Shown: positions 32,186 through 40,518 of the stretch, in pieces | Position numbering within the stretch: the stretch's first letter is position 1 | Layout of the letters: every line of letters starts with the position of its first letter | Assembly (NCBI GenBank): GCA_016463225.1 | Contig: JAEMRT010000029.1 | Coordinates: forward strand, 1 to 50,422 | From: Sphingopyxis sp. | GTDB taxonomy: Bacteria > Pseudomonadota > Alphaproteobacteria > Sphingomonadales > Sphingomonadaceae | Direction: 5' to 3' | DNA length: 50,422 nt | Notes under the pieces: model-generated | What the model was told of the DNA's origin: nothing | Database searches by the model: none | Seen by the model: the letters and a program-made list of their open reading frames with translations, nothing else | Translations under genes and position numbers: made by a program

Positions 32186-33772
32186 GTGACAGGCGAACTA
32201 GCCCACGACGTCATCATTATCGGCTCGGGCGCCGCGGGTCTCACCGCCGCCATCGCCCTCGCCGATCATTGCAAGGTGCTCGTGCTCGCCAAGGGCGAGC
32301 TCACCGGCGGGTCGACCGCGTGGGCGCAGGGCGGGATCGCCGCGGTGCTCGATGCGGGCGACACGTTCGAGAACCATATCGAGGACACGATGGTCGCGGG
32401 CGCGGGGCTCAACCGGCGCGAGACGGTCGAGTTCGTGGTCGAAAATGCGCCAGCCTCGATCGAGCGACTGGTCGAAATGGGCGTCCCGTTCAATAAGGAT
32501 GCCGAGGCGCTGCACCTGACGCGCGAGGGCGGGCATTCGCACCGGCGCATCGTCCATGTCGACGACGCGACCGGCTGGGCGGTGCAGGCGGCGCTGCTCA
32601 AGACCGCCGAGGCGCATCCGAACATCACCCTGCTGCCCGGGCAGGCGTGCGTCGACCTGATCACCGGGCGGCACGAGGAACGCTATTCGGGCTCGGGGCG
32701 CGTGTGGGGCGTCTACGCGCTCGATGAAAAGAGCGGCAAGGTCCACGCGCATGTCGGCCGCGCGACGATCCTGGCGAGCGGCGGCGCCGGGCGCGTCTAT
32801 CAGTTTTCGACGGCCCCCAGAGGAGCGACCGGCGACGGCATCGCCATGGCGTGGCGCGCGGGTTGCCGCGTGTCGAACATGGAAATGATGCAGTTCCACC
32901 CGACCTGCCTCTACAACCTCGACGTGAAGAATTTCCTGATCACCGAGGCGGTGCGCGGCGAGGGCGGGATCCTCAAGCACCCCGTCACCGGCCACCGCTA
33001 CATGCCCGATTATGACGCGCGCGCCGAACTCGCGCCGCGCGACGTGGTGGCGCGCGCCAACGATGACCAGATCAAACGCTCGGGGCTCGACTATGTCCAT
33101 CTCGACATCAGCCATCTCGACCCCGATTTCGTCGCCGGGCATTTCCCGAACATCTATGAAAAGCTGCTCACGCTCGGCATCGACATGACCCGGCAGCCGA
33201 TCCCGGTGGTCCCCGCGCAGCATTATACCTGCGGCGGCATCCTGATCGATCTCGCCGGGCGCACCGACCTGCCGGGGCTTTACGCCGCGGGCGAATGCAC
33301 CGAAAGCGGGCTGCACGGCGCCAATCGCCTCGCCTCAAACAGCCTGCTCGAATGTTTCGTGTTCGGCGAAGCGGCGGCGAAGGACATTATCGCGCGCTGG
33401 GACCAGCTCGAACCGCCCCCCGCGATCCGCCCGTGGGACGAAAGCCGCGTCACGGATTCCGACGAAGAGGTGATCATCAAGCAGAACTGGACCGAAATCC
33501 GCCGCTTCATGTGGAATTATGTCGGGATCGTGCGCACGACCAAAAGGCTGGAACGCGCGCAGCACCGGATCAACATGATGACGGGCGAGGTCGAGGACTA
33601 TTACGGCCACTTCCGTGTGACGACCGACCTGATCGAGCTGCGCAACCTGCTGCAATGCGCCGAACTGATCGTGAAGAGCGCGCTCCACCGCAAGGAAAGC
33701 CGCGGGCTGCACTACACGCTCGATTATCCGGCGATGCTGGCGGAGGCGGTTGATACGGTGCTGGTGCCATGA
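32186..33772 (+). CDS. nadB: L-aspartate oxidase NadB
   Basis: The product is 528 residues from GTG 32186. FAD-binding DVIIIGSGAAGLTAAIAL at the N-terminus, STAWAQGGIAAVL, FHPTCLYN, EAVRGEGGIL, RDVVARA and the C-terminal GLYAAGECTESGLHGANRLA are the conserved blocks of L-aspartate oxidase (succinate-dehydrogenase-flavoprotein family). It converts L-aspartate to iminoaspartate, the first step of NAD synthesis; nadA and nadC are not nearby. SD-like GGAA six bases before the start belongs to the inverted repeat. The GTG start is the first in-frame start before the FAD motif. Confidence 0.95.
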   Translation: MTGELAHDVIIIGSGAAGLTAAIALADHCKVLVLAKGELTGGSTAWAQGGIAAVLDAGDTFENHIEDTMVAGAGLNRRETVEFVVENAPASIERLVEMGVPFNKDAEALHLTREGGHSHRRIVHVDDATGWAVQAALLKTAEAHPNITLLPGQACVDLITGRHEERYSGSGRVWGVYALDEKSGKVHAHVGRATILASGGAGRVYQFSTAPRGATGDGIAMAWRAGCRVSNMEMMQFHPTCLYNLDVKNFLITEAVRGEGGILKHPVTGHRYMPDYDARAELAPRDVVARANDDQIKRSGLDYVHLDISHLDPDFVAGHFPNIYEKLLTLGIDMTRQPIPVVPAQHYTCGGILIDLAGRTDLPGLYAAGECTESGLHGANRLASNSLLECFVFGEAAAKDIIARWDQLEPPPAIRPWDESRVTDSDEEVIIKQNWTEIRRFMWNYVGIVRTTKRLERAQHRINMMTGEVEDYYGHFRVTTDLIELRNLLQCAELIVKSALHRKESRGLHYTLDYPAMLAEAVDTVLVP

Positions 33773-33787
33773 GCTAAGGGCGGGCCG

Positions 33788-34267
33788 TTAACGCGGGCCG
33801 TCGGTGTCCCCGTTTACTGCAAGCTTCGATCCGTCCCACGCCCAGTGGTGGAGGATATTGGGATCATCATGATCGGGGGTCAGGACGACGGTCCTCCCCG
33901 CCCGTTCGGCCACTTTGGCGTCATGCGCGAGAAAGCTTTCTTCGCTGTAGCCCGCGGCTTTAGAAACCAGAACGTCATAAATTTGACCGCGCGTTCCTCC
34001 TGAAAAAATATCATTGCCTTCACAACCGAGTGCGGCGCGGGTGACCAGAAAGTCGGGCCGGCCGTCGCCGTTGAAATCGCCCGATTGCCAATAATCGCCA
34101 TCGCGGAATGTTCCGCCGTCGCGTTCGCATTCGTCGCGTGCGGCGTTATGCCAGTCGGTCAAAGCGGCGGGCAACGCCTCCGCAGCGATGCCAGTTTTTT
34201 GTGCACTTGCGGGCGTGCCAGCGATGGCCAGGCACGCGGCGGTGCAAAGGATCAGGCGATGGGACAT
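33788..34267 (-). CDS. Hypothetical secreted protein with FG-GAP/EF-hand-like motif
   Basis: The product is 159 residues with a signal peptide (LILCTAACLAIAGTPASA, cleavage near 22). DFNGDGRPDFLVTRAALGC is a DxNxDG calcium-binding type loop as found in FG-GAP/VCBS repeats, here as a single copy. Two cysteines in the N-terminal half may pair. A good GGAG precedes the ATG. No neighbour points to a function. Confidence 0.75.
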   Translation of the reverse strand: MSHRLILCTAACLAIAGTPASAQKTGIAAEALPAALTDWHNAARDECERDGGTFRDGDYWQSGDFNGDGRPDFLVTRAALGCEGNDIFSGGTRGQIYDVLVSKAAGYSEESFLAHDAKVAERAGRTVVLTPDHDDPNILHHWAWDGSKLAVNGDTDGPR

Positions 34268-34402
34268 AGCGCTCCTTGCGACATAACAGAGCCAGATTGG
34301 CCGAGCCTGCGCGTATCAGCGCGATCCGGCGTAACCAACTCGTTGAACATTATCGTATCATCCACAGCGAGTTATGTGATCATGCGCACAGCCATGTTCG
34401 CG

Positions 34403-35608
34403 CTAGCGCGCGAATCCCTCGCTCAAAAAACGCTCGGCGAGTGCGGCGTGGAGCGCCGCGCCGCGCGCCATGACCTTTTCATCGAGGACCATATGGTTCG
34501 AATGGAGGCCGCAGCACGCCCGCCAGTCGCTGCCCTCCGCGCTCGCGCCGAGCCAGAACATTGCGCCGGGGACTTTTTCGAGGACGTAGGAGAAATCCTC
34601 GGCGCCCATCACCGGATGGTCCATCGTCAGCCACGCCGCCTCGCCGAAGGTTTCTTCGACGACCGACTGGCCGAACGCGACCGCGCGGCTGTCGCAGATG
34701 GTGACCGGAAAGCCTTCGTCGATCTGCACCTCGGCGGTGCAGCCATGCGCCTCGGCGATCGCGGGGGCGAGGCGGTTGAGCTCGCGCGCCACCATCGCGC
34801 GGCGTTCGGGCGACAGGGTACGGATCGTGCCGAGCATTTCGGCGGTTTCGGGAATGATATTGTTCGTCGTTCCCGCGCTGATCTTGGCGATCGTGACCAC
34901 CGCGGGATCGAACACCGAGACGCGGCGCGTCACCATCGTCTGGATCGCGGTCACGATCGAACAGGCAACGGGGATCGGATCGATCGCATCGTGCGGCATC
35001 GACGCATGGCCGCCCGCGCCCTTGACGATGATCGACAGCACATCGGACGAGGCAAGCAGCGGCCCCGCGCGCCCGGCGAAAATGCCGTGCGGCGCGTTGG
35101 GCATGATGTGGAGCGCGAAGGCGGCATCGGGCAGCGGATCGATGATCCCGTCGTCGAGCATGAAGCGCGCGCCATGATGCCCCTCCTCGCCCGGCTGGAA
35201 CATGAACATCACCGTTCCGGGCAAACGGTCGCGCGCCGCACACAGCAGCTTCGCCGCGCCGACGAGCATCGCGACATGCGTGTCATGCCCGCACGCATGC
35301 ATCGCGCCGGTGGTTTCGGAGGTGAAGTCGAGTCCCGTGTCCTCGACCAGCGGCAACGCATCCATGTCGCCGCGCAGCAGCACGGTGCGCCCGTTCGCAG
35401 GACCGCGCAGGATCGCGACCAACCCCGTCGTCGACGGCCCCTCGCGAAATTCGAGCGGCAGCCCGGCGAGCGCGTCCTTGATTTTCGCCAGCGTCTTGGG
35501 ATTCTGCAGGCCCAGTTCGGGCTCGCGGTGAATCGCGCGGCGCAGGTCGACAAGGTCGTCGAGGAGCGTTTCGGCCTCGGCAGGCCAGTCGGTGGTGATG
35601 AGCGTCAT
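34403..35608 (-). CDS. M20-family amidohydrolase (hippurate hydrolase/IAA-amino acid hydrolase-like)
   Basis: The product is 401 residues from ATG 35608, with GAGAGG upstream. RGDMDALPL, MHACGHDTHVAMLVGAAKLL, FQPGEEGHHGARFML and a C-terminal LHSNHMVLDEKV give the metal-binding residues of the M20D amidohydrolases, with a lid domain in the middle (KGAGGHASMPHDAIDP). The enzyme removes an acyl group from an N-acyl amino acid in the cytoplasm; the specific substrate cannot be read. No leader peptide is present. The gene stands alone, downstream of a tandem duplication. Confidence 0.9.
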   Translation of the reverse strand: MTLITTDWPAEAETLLDDLVDLRRAIHREPELGLQNPKTLAKIKDALAGLPLEFREGPSTTGLVAILRGPANGRTVLLRGDMDALPLVEDTGLDFTSETTGAMHACGHDTHVAMLVGAAKLLCAARDRLPGTVMFMFQPGEEGHHGARFMLDDGIIDPLPDAAFALHIMPNAPHGIFAGRAGPLLASSDVLSIIVKGAGGHASMPHDAIDPIPVACSIVTAIQTMVTRRVSVFDPAVVTIAKISAGTTNNIIPETAEMLGTIRTLSPERRAMVARELNRLAPAIAEAHGCTAEVQIDEGFPVTICDSRAVAFGQSVVEETFGEAAWLTMDHPVMGAEDFSYVLEKVPGAMFWLGASAEGSDWRACCGLHSNHMVLDEKVMARGAALHAALAERFLSEGFAR

Positions 35609-35683
35609 GCGCGGCCTCTCGTTCGCGGGGGTTTTGCGGCACCTTGTCGCCGAACCACCGCGAAGTCGAGGGGAGAGCGCCGC

Positions 35684-35761
35684 GCCTACGCCAGCGCCGC
35701 CGCCCGGCGCTGTTTCCGCCCCGCCTACGCCAGCGCCGCCGCCCGGCGCTGTTTCCGCCCC
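35684..35761. repeat. Exact 39-base tandem duplication
   Basis: Two identical 39-base units (35684-35722 and 35723-35761) lie head to tail. The second includes the last twelve codons and stop of the minus-strand membrane protein; the first repeats that end after the stop. As 39 is a multiple of three, a stop-codon change would lengthen the protein by 13 residues. It is a recent slippage or duplication. Confidence 0.95.
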
Positions 35762-36363
35762 GCCACAACGCGCAGCACGATCACCGCGACGACCAGTACG
35801 ACTGGCAGCGCGTACCAGCCGCTCACCGGGATGCGTTTGCCGTTGGTGAAGATGAAGCTGAGCGCGACGATCCACACGCCCCACCAGTGCAGCCGGCCCC
35901 ATGCCTTGGGACCGAGCGCCTTGACCATGCGGTCGAACGAGGTCGCGGCGAGGAGGGCGATGAACAGATAGGCGGTGCCGCCGGTGACGATCGATTTGGG
36001 ATTGGTCAGCACCCAGAAGGTGGCGGGATCGGTTTTCCACAGCGCGATGATCACGAGCGCATGGATGAAGTGCGACATCGCAAAGCCCAGTCCGAGCTGG
36101 CGCCGGTTGCGGCGCAGCCAGCGGGTGAAGGGGCCGGGCCACAGCTTGGCAGCCGCCGACGCGGCAAAGGCGGCGAGGAACAGGACGAGCGAAGTGCGCG
36201 CGGTGGCGCGGATCACCATGCGATAACCGTCGGTGTCCCAGCCGAGGACGAACAGGAAGCCCAGCGCCATCGCCGCCAGCGCCAGGGTCAGCGTCCAGAA
36301 CAGCCCCCAGCCTTCGGCCCAGCCCCTTGTCGCGGTCGTTGCCGCGCTTGTTGTCGCCGTCAT
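35725..36363 (-). CDS. Membrane protein, ferric-reductase-like
   Basis: The product is 212 residues from ATG 36363, with GGAGGATGTG just before it. About five to six transmembrane helices are seen (WGLFWTLTLALAAMALGFLFVL, SLVLFLAAFAASAAAK, FAMSHFIHALVIIALW, IVTGGTAYLFIALLAATS, LHWWGVWIVALSFIFTN). Two conserved-looking histidines (SHFIHAL, LHWWGVW) suggest a ferric-reductase/MsrQ-type haem-binding bundle. The family is not certain. It is divergent from the PadR gene, and the shared palindrome suggests PadR control. Confidence 0.65.
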   Translation of the reverse strand: MTATTSAATTATRGWAEGWGLFWTLTLALAAMALGFLFVLGWDTDGYRMVIRATARTSLVLFLAAFAASAAAKLWPGPFTRWLRRNRRQLGLGFAMSHFIHALVIIALWKTDPATFWVLTNPKSIVTGGTAYLFIALLAATSFDRMVKALGPKAWGRLHWWGVWIVALSFIFTNGKRIPVSGWYALPVVLVVAVIVLRVVAGRKQRRAAALA

Positions 36364-36389
36364 CACATCCTCCGTTTGAAGCCTAGTGT

Positions 36390-36416
36390 TGCTAGGTATA
36401 GCTTGCATACCTAGCA
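36390..36416. promoter_or_regulatory. PadR-type operator, perfect dyad
   Basis: TGCTAGGTAT and ATACCTAGCA are perfect reverse complements separated by seven bases. A further partial half-site (CCTAG at 36382) lies to the left. It sits between the divergent membrane-protein and PadR genes, where a PadR dimer would repress both. Confidence 0.7.
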
Positions 36417-36438
36417 TTGCAAAGCTAAATCGGCAGAC

Positions 36439-36765
36439 ATGTCTGCGGAAATGCTCAAGGGCCATCTCGACGCCGTGCTGCTCGCCACGATCGGCGACGA
36501 GGCTTTGCACGGCTATGCGATCATCGAGGCGATTCGCGCGCGCAGCGGCGGCCATTTCGACCTGCCCGAAGGAACGATCTATCCGGCGCTGCACCGGCTC
36601 GAACTCGCGGGGCTGCTCGCCAGCCGCTGGGTCCAGCCCGACGGCGGGCGCAAACGCCGCGTCTATGCGCTGACCGACGGCGGCCGCCAGTCGCTGGTCG
36701 AGCGGCGCGCGGGCTGGCAAAGTTTTGCCAGCGGTATCGATCTGGTGCTGGGCGCGCGCGCATGA
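36439..36765 (+). CDS. PadR-family transcriptional regulator
   Basis: The product is 108 residues. The winged helix with LLATIGDEALHGYAIIEAI, FDLPEGTIYPALHRLELAGL and RKRRVYALTDGGRQSL is typical of PadR. It is the short form of the family with a single C-terminal helix for dimerisation. Its stop overlaps the next gene's start by four bases, so the downstream protein is probably an integral part of its output. It probably binds the dyad at 36390-36416. Confidence 0.92.
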   Translation: MSAEMLKGHLDAVLLATIGDEALHGYAIIEAIRARSGGHFDLPEGTIYPALHRLELAGLLASRWVQPDGGRKRRVYALTDGGRQSLVERRAGWQSFASGIDLVLGARA

Positions 36766-37358
36766 GCGGGCCGATTGCGACCTACCTCGACGAGATCGAC
36801 GATGTGCTGGCGTTCGATCCCCGCCTGTCGCGGCGGGTGCGCGACGAGATCGAATCGCATCTGTGCGACACCGCCGAACAGGTCGGTGAGGCCGATGCGG
36901 TACGCCGCTTCGGGCGCCCCGCCGAAATCGCGCGCGCTTATGCCGAGGCGGCGCTGCCCGACCGGCTGCGGCGTTCGTGCGTCGCCGCGGCGCTGCTCGG
37001 CGGCGCGACCTTGCTGCTGATGCGGCTGCGGACGGTCATTCTCGACATTCCGGGCGGCGCCGATCCGCTGACCTGGTTCGATCGCGGCGGGCTGCTCGCG
37101 GCGTTGGCGTGCATCGGGGCGGCGTGGTGGATGGCGTCGCGCCGCCGGATCGCGCTGGTGCGCCGCTGGCTGCATATTGCCGCCGGGAGTTTGGCGCTGT
37201 CGGTTGGAGCGAGTCTGGTGCGCGCGTTCCAAGGCGCGACCGGCGATTCGGCGCATGCGCTGATCGTCGGGACGGCGCTGGTCGAGCTGGTGCTGCTCGG
37301 CGCGCTGATGGCGCAGCTGGCGCGGCTCGATCGCTACGCGCGGCGGCTCGCGGGCTAG
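36762..37358 (+). CDS. Hypothetical membrane protein, HAAS-like N-terminus
   Basis: The product is 198 residues. The N-terminal ~65 residues (ATYLDEIDDVLAFDPRLSRR, VRDEIESHLCDTAEQVGE, AVRRFGRPAEIARAYAEA) look like the HAAS/permease-prefix domain often found next to PadR regulators. About four hydrophobic segments follow. PadR plus such a membrane protein is a common pair, thought to form a membrane-linked signalling or anti-factor unit. The stop overlaps the convergent acyl-CoA dehydrogenase stop. Confidence 0.8.
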   Translation: MSGPIATYLDEIDDVLAFDPRLSRRVRDEIESHLCDTAEQVGEADAVRRFGRPAEIARAYAEAALPDRLRRSCVAAALLGGATLLLMRLRTVILDIPGGADPLTWFDRGGLLAALACIGAAWWMASRRRIALVRRWLHIAAGSLALSVGASLVRAFQGATGDSAHALIVGTALVELVLLGALMAQLARLDRYARRLAG

Positions 37359-38530
37359 CGCCTGCCCCCGAACAATTGCCGGCCCGCCAAGTCGAGCATG
37401 ATTTCCTCGCTGCCGCCACCGATCGCGTTGACGCGCACCTCGCGGTAGATGCGCTCTACCTTGCTGCCGGTGATGTAGGACGCGCCGCCCAGCACCTGCG
37501 CCGCCTCGCGCGCCACCGCCTCCAGCATCCGCGTTGCCTGCACCTTCAGCATCGCAAAGTCGGCGGGGCGGTCCTTGCCGTTTTTGACCTGCCAGGCGCA
37601 CAGGTCGACCCAGGCCTGCGTTGCCTCAATCTGGCGTTCCATGTCGGCCAGCTTGATGCGGATCGACTGGTGGCCGACGAGCGGCTTTCCGAACGTCTCG
37701 CGGTTCTGCGCCCATTCGGCCGCCTCGGCCATTGCGACGCGCGCATAGGCGCAGCAGCCCATCGCCATGCCGAGCCGTTCGCTGTTGAAATTGCGCATGA
37801 TGCCGATGAAGCCGCCATTTTCGGGGCCGATCAGGTTCACGGCGGGAACGCGCACGTCGCTGAAATGGATCGCGGCGGTGTCGCTGCACCGCCAGCCCAT
37901 TTTGTCGAGCCGTGTGCGTTCGACGCCGGGGCTGTCCATGTCGATCAGCAGCAGCGAAATGCCCGCCGCGCCCGGCCCGCCGGTACGCACCGCGCAGGTC
38001 AGCCAGTCGGCGCGCATGCCCGACGTGATGAACATCTTGCCGCCGTTGACGATATAGGCGTCGCCGTCCCTGACCGCGGTGGTCTTGAGGTTCGCGACAT
38101 CGCTGCCGCCGCTGGCTTCGGTGATGCCGAGCGCGATGATCTTGTCGCCCGCGAGCACCGGCGGTGCGACGCGTTGTTTCAACTCGTCCGACCCCAGCGC
38201 GAGGATCGGCGGCAGGCCGATCCCGTGCGTCATCAGCGACGCGCCCAGCCCGCCCGCGCCGACCGCGGCGAGTTCTTCGGTCAGCACGAGGCTGTGAAAA
38301 TTGTCGAAGCCGTCCGAATGGCCGCCATATTGTTCGGGGTAGCGCAGCCCGAGGATGCCCGCTTCGGCGGCTTTTTTATGGAGCTCGCGCGGCAGTTCGC
38401 CCTCAGCCTCCCAGCGGTCGATATGCGGCGCGATCTCGCGCGATACGAAGCGGCGGACGCTCTGCGCCAGCGCCTCGTGGGTTTCGTCATAATAGGGCGA
38501 CCTTGCGCGCCAGTCGTCGAAAGCTGTCAT
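37355..38530 (-). CDS. Acyl-CoA dehydrogenase family protein
   Basis: The product is 391 residues from ATG 38530. Conserved blocks include GITEASGGSDVANLKTTA (FAD/substrate region), DMDSPGVERTRLDKMGWRC, AAQVLGGASYITGSKVERIY and IGGGSEEIMLDLAGR, whose first glutamate is the likely catalytic base. It would oxidise an acyl-CoA to its enoyl form with electron-transfer flavoprotein. Substrate chain length is unknown. It is transcribed alone behind a TTGACGT dyad that suggests a dedicated fatty-acid or amino-acid-catabolic repressor. Confidence 0.92.
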   Translation of the reverse strand: MTAFDDWRARSPYYDETHEALAQSVRRFVSREIAPHIDRWEAEGELPRELHKKAAEAGILGLRYPEQYGGHSDGFDNFHSLVLTEELAAVGAGGLGASLMTHGIGLPPILALGSDELKQRVAPPVLAGDKIIALGITEASGGSDVANLKTTAVRDGDAYIVNGGKMFITSGMRADWLTCAVRTGGPGAAGISLLLIDMDSPGVERTRLDKMGWRCSDTAAIHFSDVRVPAVNLIGPENGGFIGIMRNFNSERLGMAMGCCAYARVAMAEAAEWAQNRETFGKPLVGHQSIRIKLADMERQIEATQAWVDLCAWQVKNGKDRPADFAMLKVQATRMLEAVAREAAQVLGGASYITGSKVERIYREVRVNAIGGGSEEIMLDLAGRQLFGGRR

Positions 38531-38549
38531 GGCGCGATGCTGCGCGTGG

Positions 38550-38565
38550 TTGACGTAAACGTCAA
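38550..38565. promoter_or_regulatory. Dyad operator before the acyl-CoA dehydrogenase gene
   Basis: TTGACGT-AA-ACGTCAA has perfect seven-base arms. It lies 20 bases before the ATG, so a bound protein would block early transcription. From memory it resembles the sites of MerR-family regulators of branched-chain acyl-CoA catabolism (LiuR type); no such regulator gene is in this window. Confidence 0.55.
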
Positions 38566-38600
38566 GGCGGGTTCGCTCTAGCGAAGCTGCCAATTTTTGG

Positions 38601-38662
38601 TTCGCACGAAGACACAAAGACACGAAGAGGTTGTGCCGGTCCTCTTCGTGTCTTCGTGCGAA
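38601..38662. repeat. Inverted repeat of a different type
   Basis: TTCGCACGAAGACAC (38601-38615) pairs with GTGTCTTCGTGCGAA (38648-38662), and CACGAAGAGG (38621-38630) pairs with CCTCTTCGTG (38641-38650). It is a single copy in this window, in the gap between the acyl-CoA dehydrogenase and dipeptidase genes. Confidence 0.8.
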
Positions 38663-38741
38663 ATATATGGCGCGACCTCTCGGCCGCGCATTTGTGGTTG
38701 CGGGGTTGCGCCTTCCGTCCAAGCACTTAAGGTCGCGGGCC

Positions 38742-39998
38742 ATGAACAAACCCGCTCTGCTCGCCGGCATCGCCGCTCTCGCCCTCATCAACACCCCCGC
38801 TGCGGCGCAGAAATCGCCCGAGGCGATCGCCGAGGCCGCGCTTAAGAAGGCGCCGGTGTTCGACGGGCATAATGACGTGCCGTGGGAACTGCGCGGGCAA
38901 GTCGGAAACGTCATCAACAACTTCGACTTTCGCGACACCACCAAACCAAAGCCCGACGGAACGGTGATGCACACCGACATCCAGCGCCTCCGCAAAGGGC
39001 GGGTCGGGGCGCAATTCTGGTCGGTCTATGTGCCGTCGAACACCAACGAGGCGCAGGCGATCCAGCAGACAATCGAGCAGATCGACGTCGCGAAACGGCT
39101 GATCGCACGCTACCCCGCCGACCTGTCGCTGGCGTACAACGCGGCCGAGCTGCAAAGCCAGATGAAGGAGGGCAAGGTCGCCGGGATGCTGGGGATCGAG
39201 GGCGGCCAATCGATCGGCTCGTCGCTCGCGGTTCTGCGCGAAATGTTCGGCATGGGGGTGCGCTACATGACGCTGACCCATGGGAAGAACGTCCCCTGGG
39301 CCGACAGCGCCACCGACGCGCCGAAGCACGACGGGCTCACCGATTTCGGGCGCCAGGTTGTGCAGGAAATGAACCGCCTCGGCATGATCGTCGACCTCAG
39401 CCACGTCAGCGAAGCAACGATGAAAGACGCGCTGGAGGCGACCAAGGCACCGGTGATGTTCAGCCATTCGGGGGTGCGCGCGGTCAACGACCATCCGCGC
39501 AACGTCCCCGACAGCGTGTTGCCCGCAGTGAAGGCCAATGGCGGCGTGATCATGGTGGTGTTCTACGCCGCCTTCGTCGATCCCAATCTGCGCGAACATG
39601 GTCTGAAGCGGACGGCGGAGCGCGCGCGGCTCGACGCGCTGTATCTGGGCAATCCCGACGCCGCCGCGGCAGCGCTGAAGGCGTGGGACGCGGCCAACCC
39701 GCCGCCGTCGACCCCGCTCGGGCTGGCGGCCGACCATATTGATCATATCAAAAAGACGATCGGCGTCGACCATATCGGCATCGGCGGCGACTATGACGGC
39801 ATGGATGCCACCCCGGTCGGGCTGGAGGATGTCACCGGCTATCCGGCGCTGTTCACCGAACTGGCGCGGCGCGGCTATACGCAGGCCGAGCTGGAGAAAA
39901 TTTCAAGCGGCAACATGCTGCGCGTACTCAAGGCGGTCGAGGCCTATGCGGCGAGCCAGAAGGGGCAGTCGCCGATCGAGACGCCGGTGGCGAAGTAA
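38742..39998 (+). CDS. Secreted membrane dipeptidase, M19 family
   Basis: The product is 418 residues from ATG 38742 with a signal peptide (LLAGIAALALINTPAAA). Zinc ligands and active-site blocks are visible: FDGHNDVPW (His-x-Asp), MLGIEGGQSIG (Glu), DLSHVSEATM, MFSHSGVRAVNDHPRN and HIGIGGDYDGMD. The family hydrolyses dipeptides, including some with D-residues, in the periplasm. The start is chosen because the signal peptide begins there. A REP-like repeat follows its stop by six bases. Confidence 0.93.
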   Translation: MNKPALLAGIAALALINTPAAAQKSPEAIAEAALKKAPVFDGHNDVPWELRGQVGNVINNFDFRDTTKPKPDGTVMHTDIQRLRKGRVGAQFWSVYVPSNTNEAQAIQQTIEQIDVAKRLIARYPADLSLAYNAAELQSQMKEGKVAGMLGIEGGQSIGSSLAVLREMFGMGVRYMTLTHGKNVPWADSATDAPKHDGLTDFGRQVVQEMNRLGMIVDLSHVSEATMKDALEATKAPVMFSHSGVRAVNDHPRNVPDSVLPAVKANGGVIMVVFYAAFVDPNLREHGLKRTAERARLDALYLGNPDAAAAALKAWDAANPPPSTPLGLAADHIDHIKKTIGVDHIGIGGDYDGMDATPVGLEDVTGYPALFTELARRGYTQAELEKISSGNMLRVLKAVEAYAASQKGQSPIETPVAK

Positions 39999-40004
39999 AG
40001 AAAC

Positions 40005-40094
40005 CGTCGCCCCCGCGAAGGCGGGGGCCGCTAGCGGATTTGCCCTGCATCGCTGCGTAAACCGGCAGCGGCTTCCGCCTTCGCGGGGGCGACG
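40005..40094. repeat. REP-like inverted repeat between convergent genes
   Basis: Left arm 40005-40032 and right arm 40067-40094 share a core of CGCCCCCGCGAAGGCGGGGG and its complement. The element occupies the whole gap between the dipeptidase stop and the doxX-like stop. A close copy is at 49212-49289. Confidence 0.85.
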
Positions 40095-40499
40095 CTATTT
40101 GTCGCGCTCGCCAAACGGCCAATTCACCGCCCCGCTCGCCCACAGCGCCCACCAGATGATGACCGGTTGCAGCACCAGCCGCGGCCCATGATACCACCAG
40201 CTCAACGTCTCGCCGCCGATCGCGATATTGGCGAACGCATGTTGGAAATTTGCCGGCCACACGCACAGCGCATAGAGCGCGAGTCCCCAGCCCGCCGCCT
40301 TGCGCGTGGCCGGGATCATCAGCCCGATCGCGCCCAAAATCTCGGCCATCCCGGTGGCGGCGACGACCAGCTCGGGTCGCGGCACCCATGACGGGGTGAT
40401 CGCGAGGAAGGGCGTCGGGCGCGCGAGATGCGCCCAGCCGGCATAGCCATAGGCGAACGCGAGCAACCAGCGAAGAACAGTGCGGAGCGTTTCTTTCAC
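40095..40499 (-). CDS. DoxX-family membrane protein
   Basis: The product is 134 residues from GTG 40499. Four hydrophobic helices are seen (LRWLLAFAYGYAGWAHL, GMAEILGAIGLMIPA, AAGWGLALYALCVWPANF, LVLQPVIIWWALW). PELVVAATGMAEILGAIGL is typical of DoxX-like proteins. The role is uncertain; some relatives act in membrane redox or oxidative stress. It starts 20 bases after the reductase gene and is probably in the same transcript. Confidence 0.82.
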   Translation of the reverse strand: MKETLRTVLRWLLAFAYGYAGWAHLARPTPFLAITPSWVPRPELVVAATGMAEILGAIGLMIPATRKAAGWGLALYALCVWPANFQHAFANIAIGGETLSWWYHGPRLVLQPVIIWWALWASGAVNWPFGERDK

Positions 40500-40518
40500 T
40501 GCGCGTCGTTCAGCGGGC

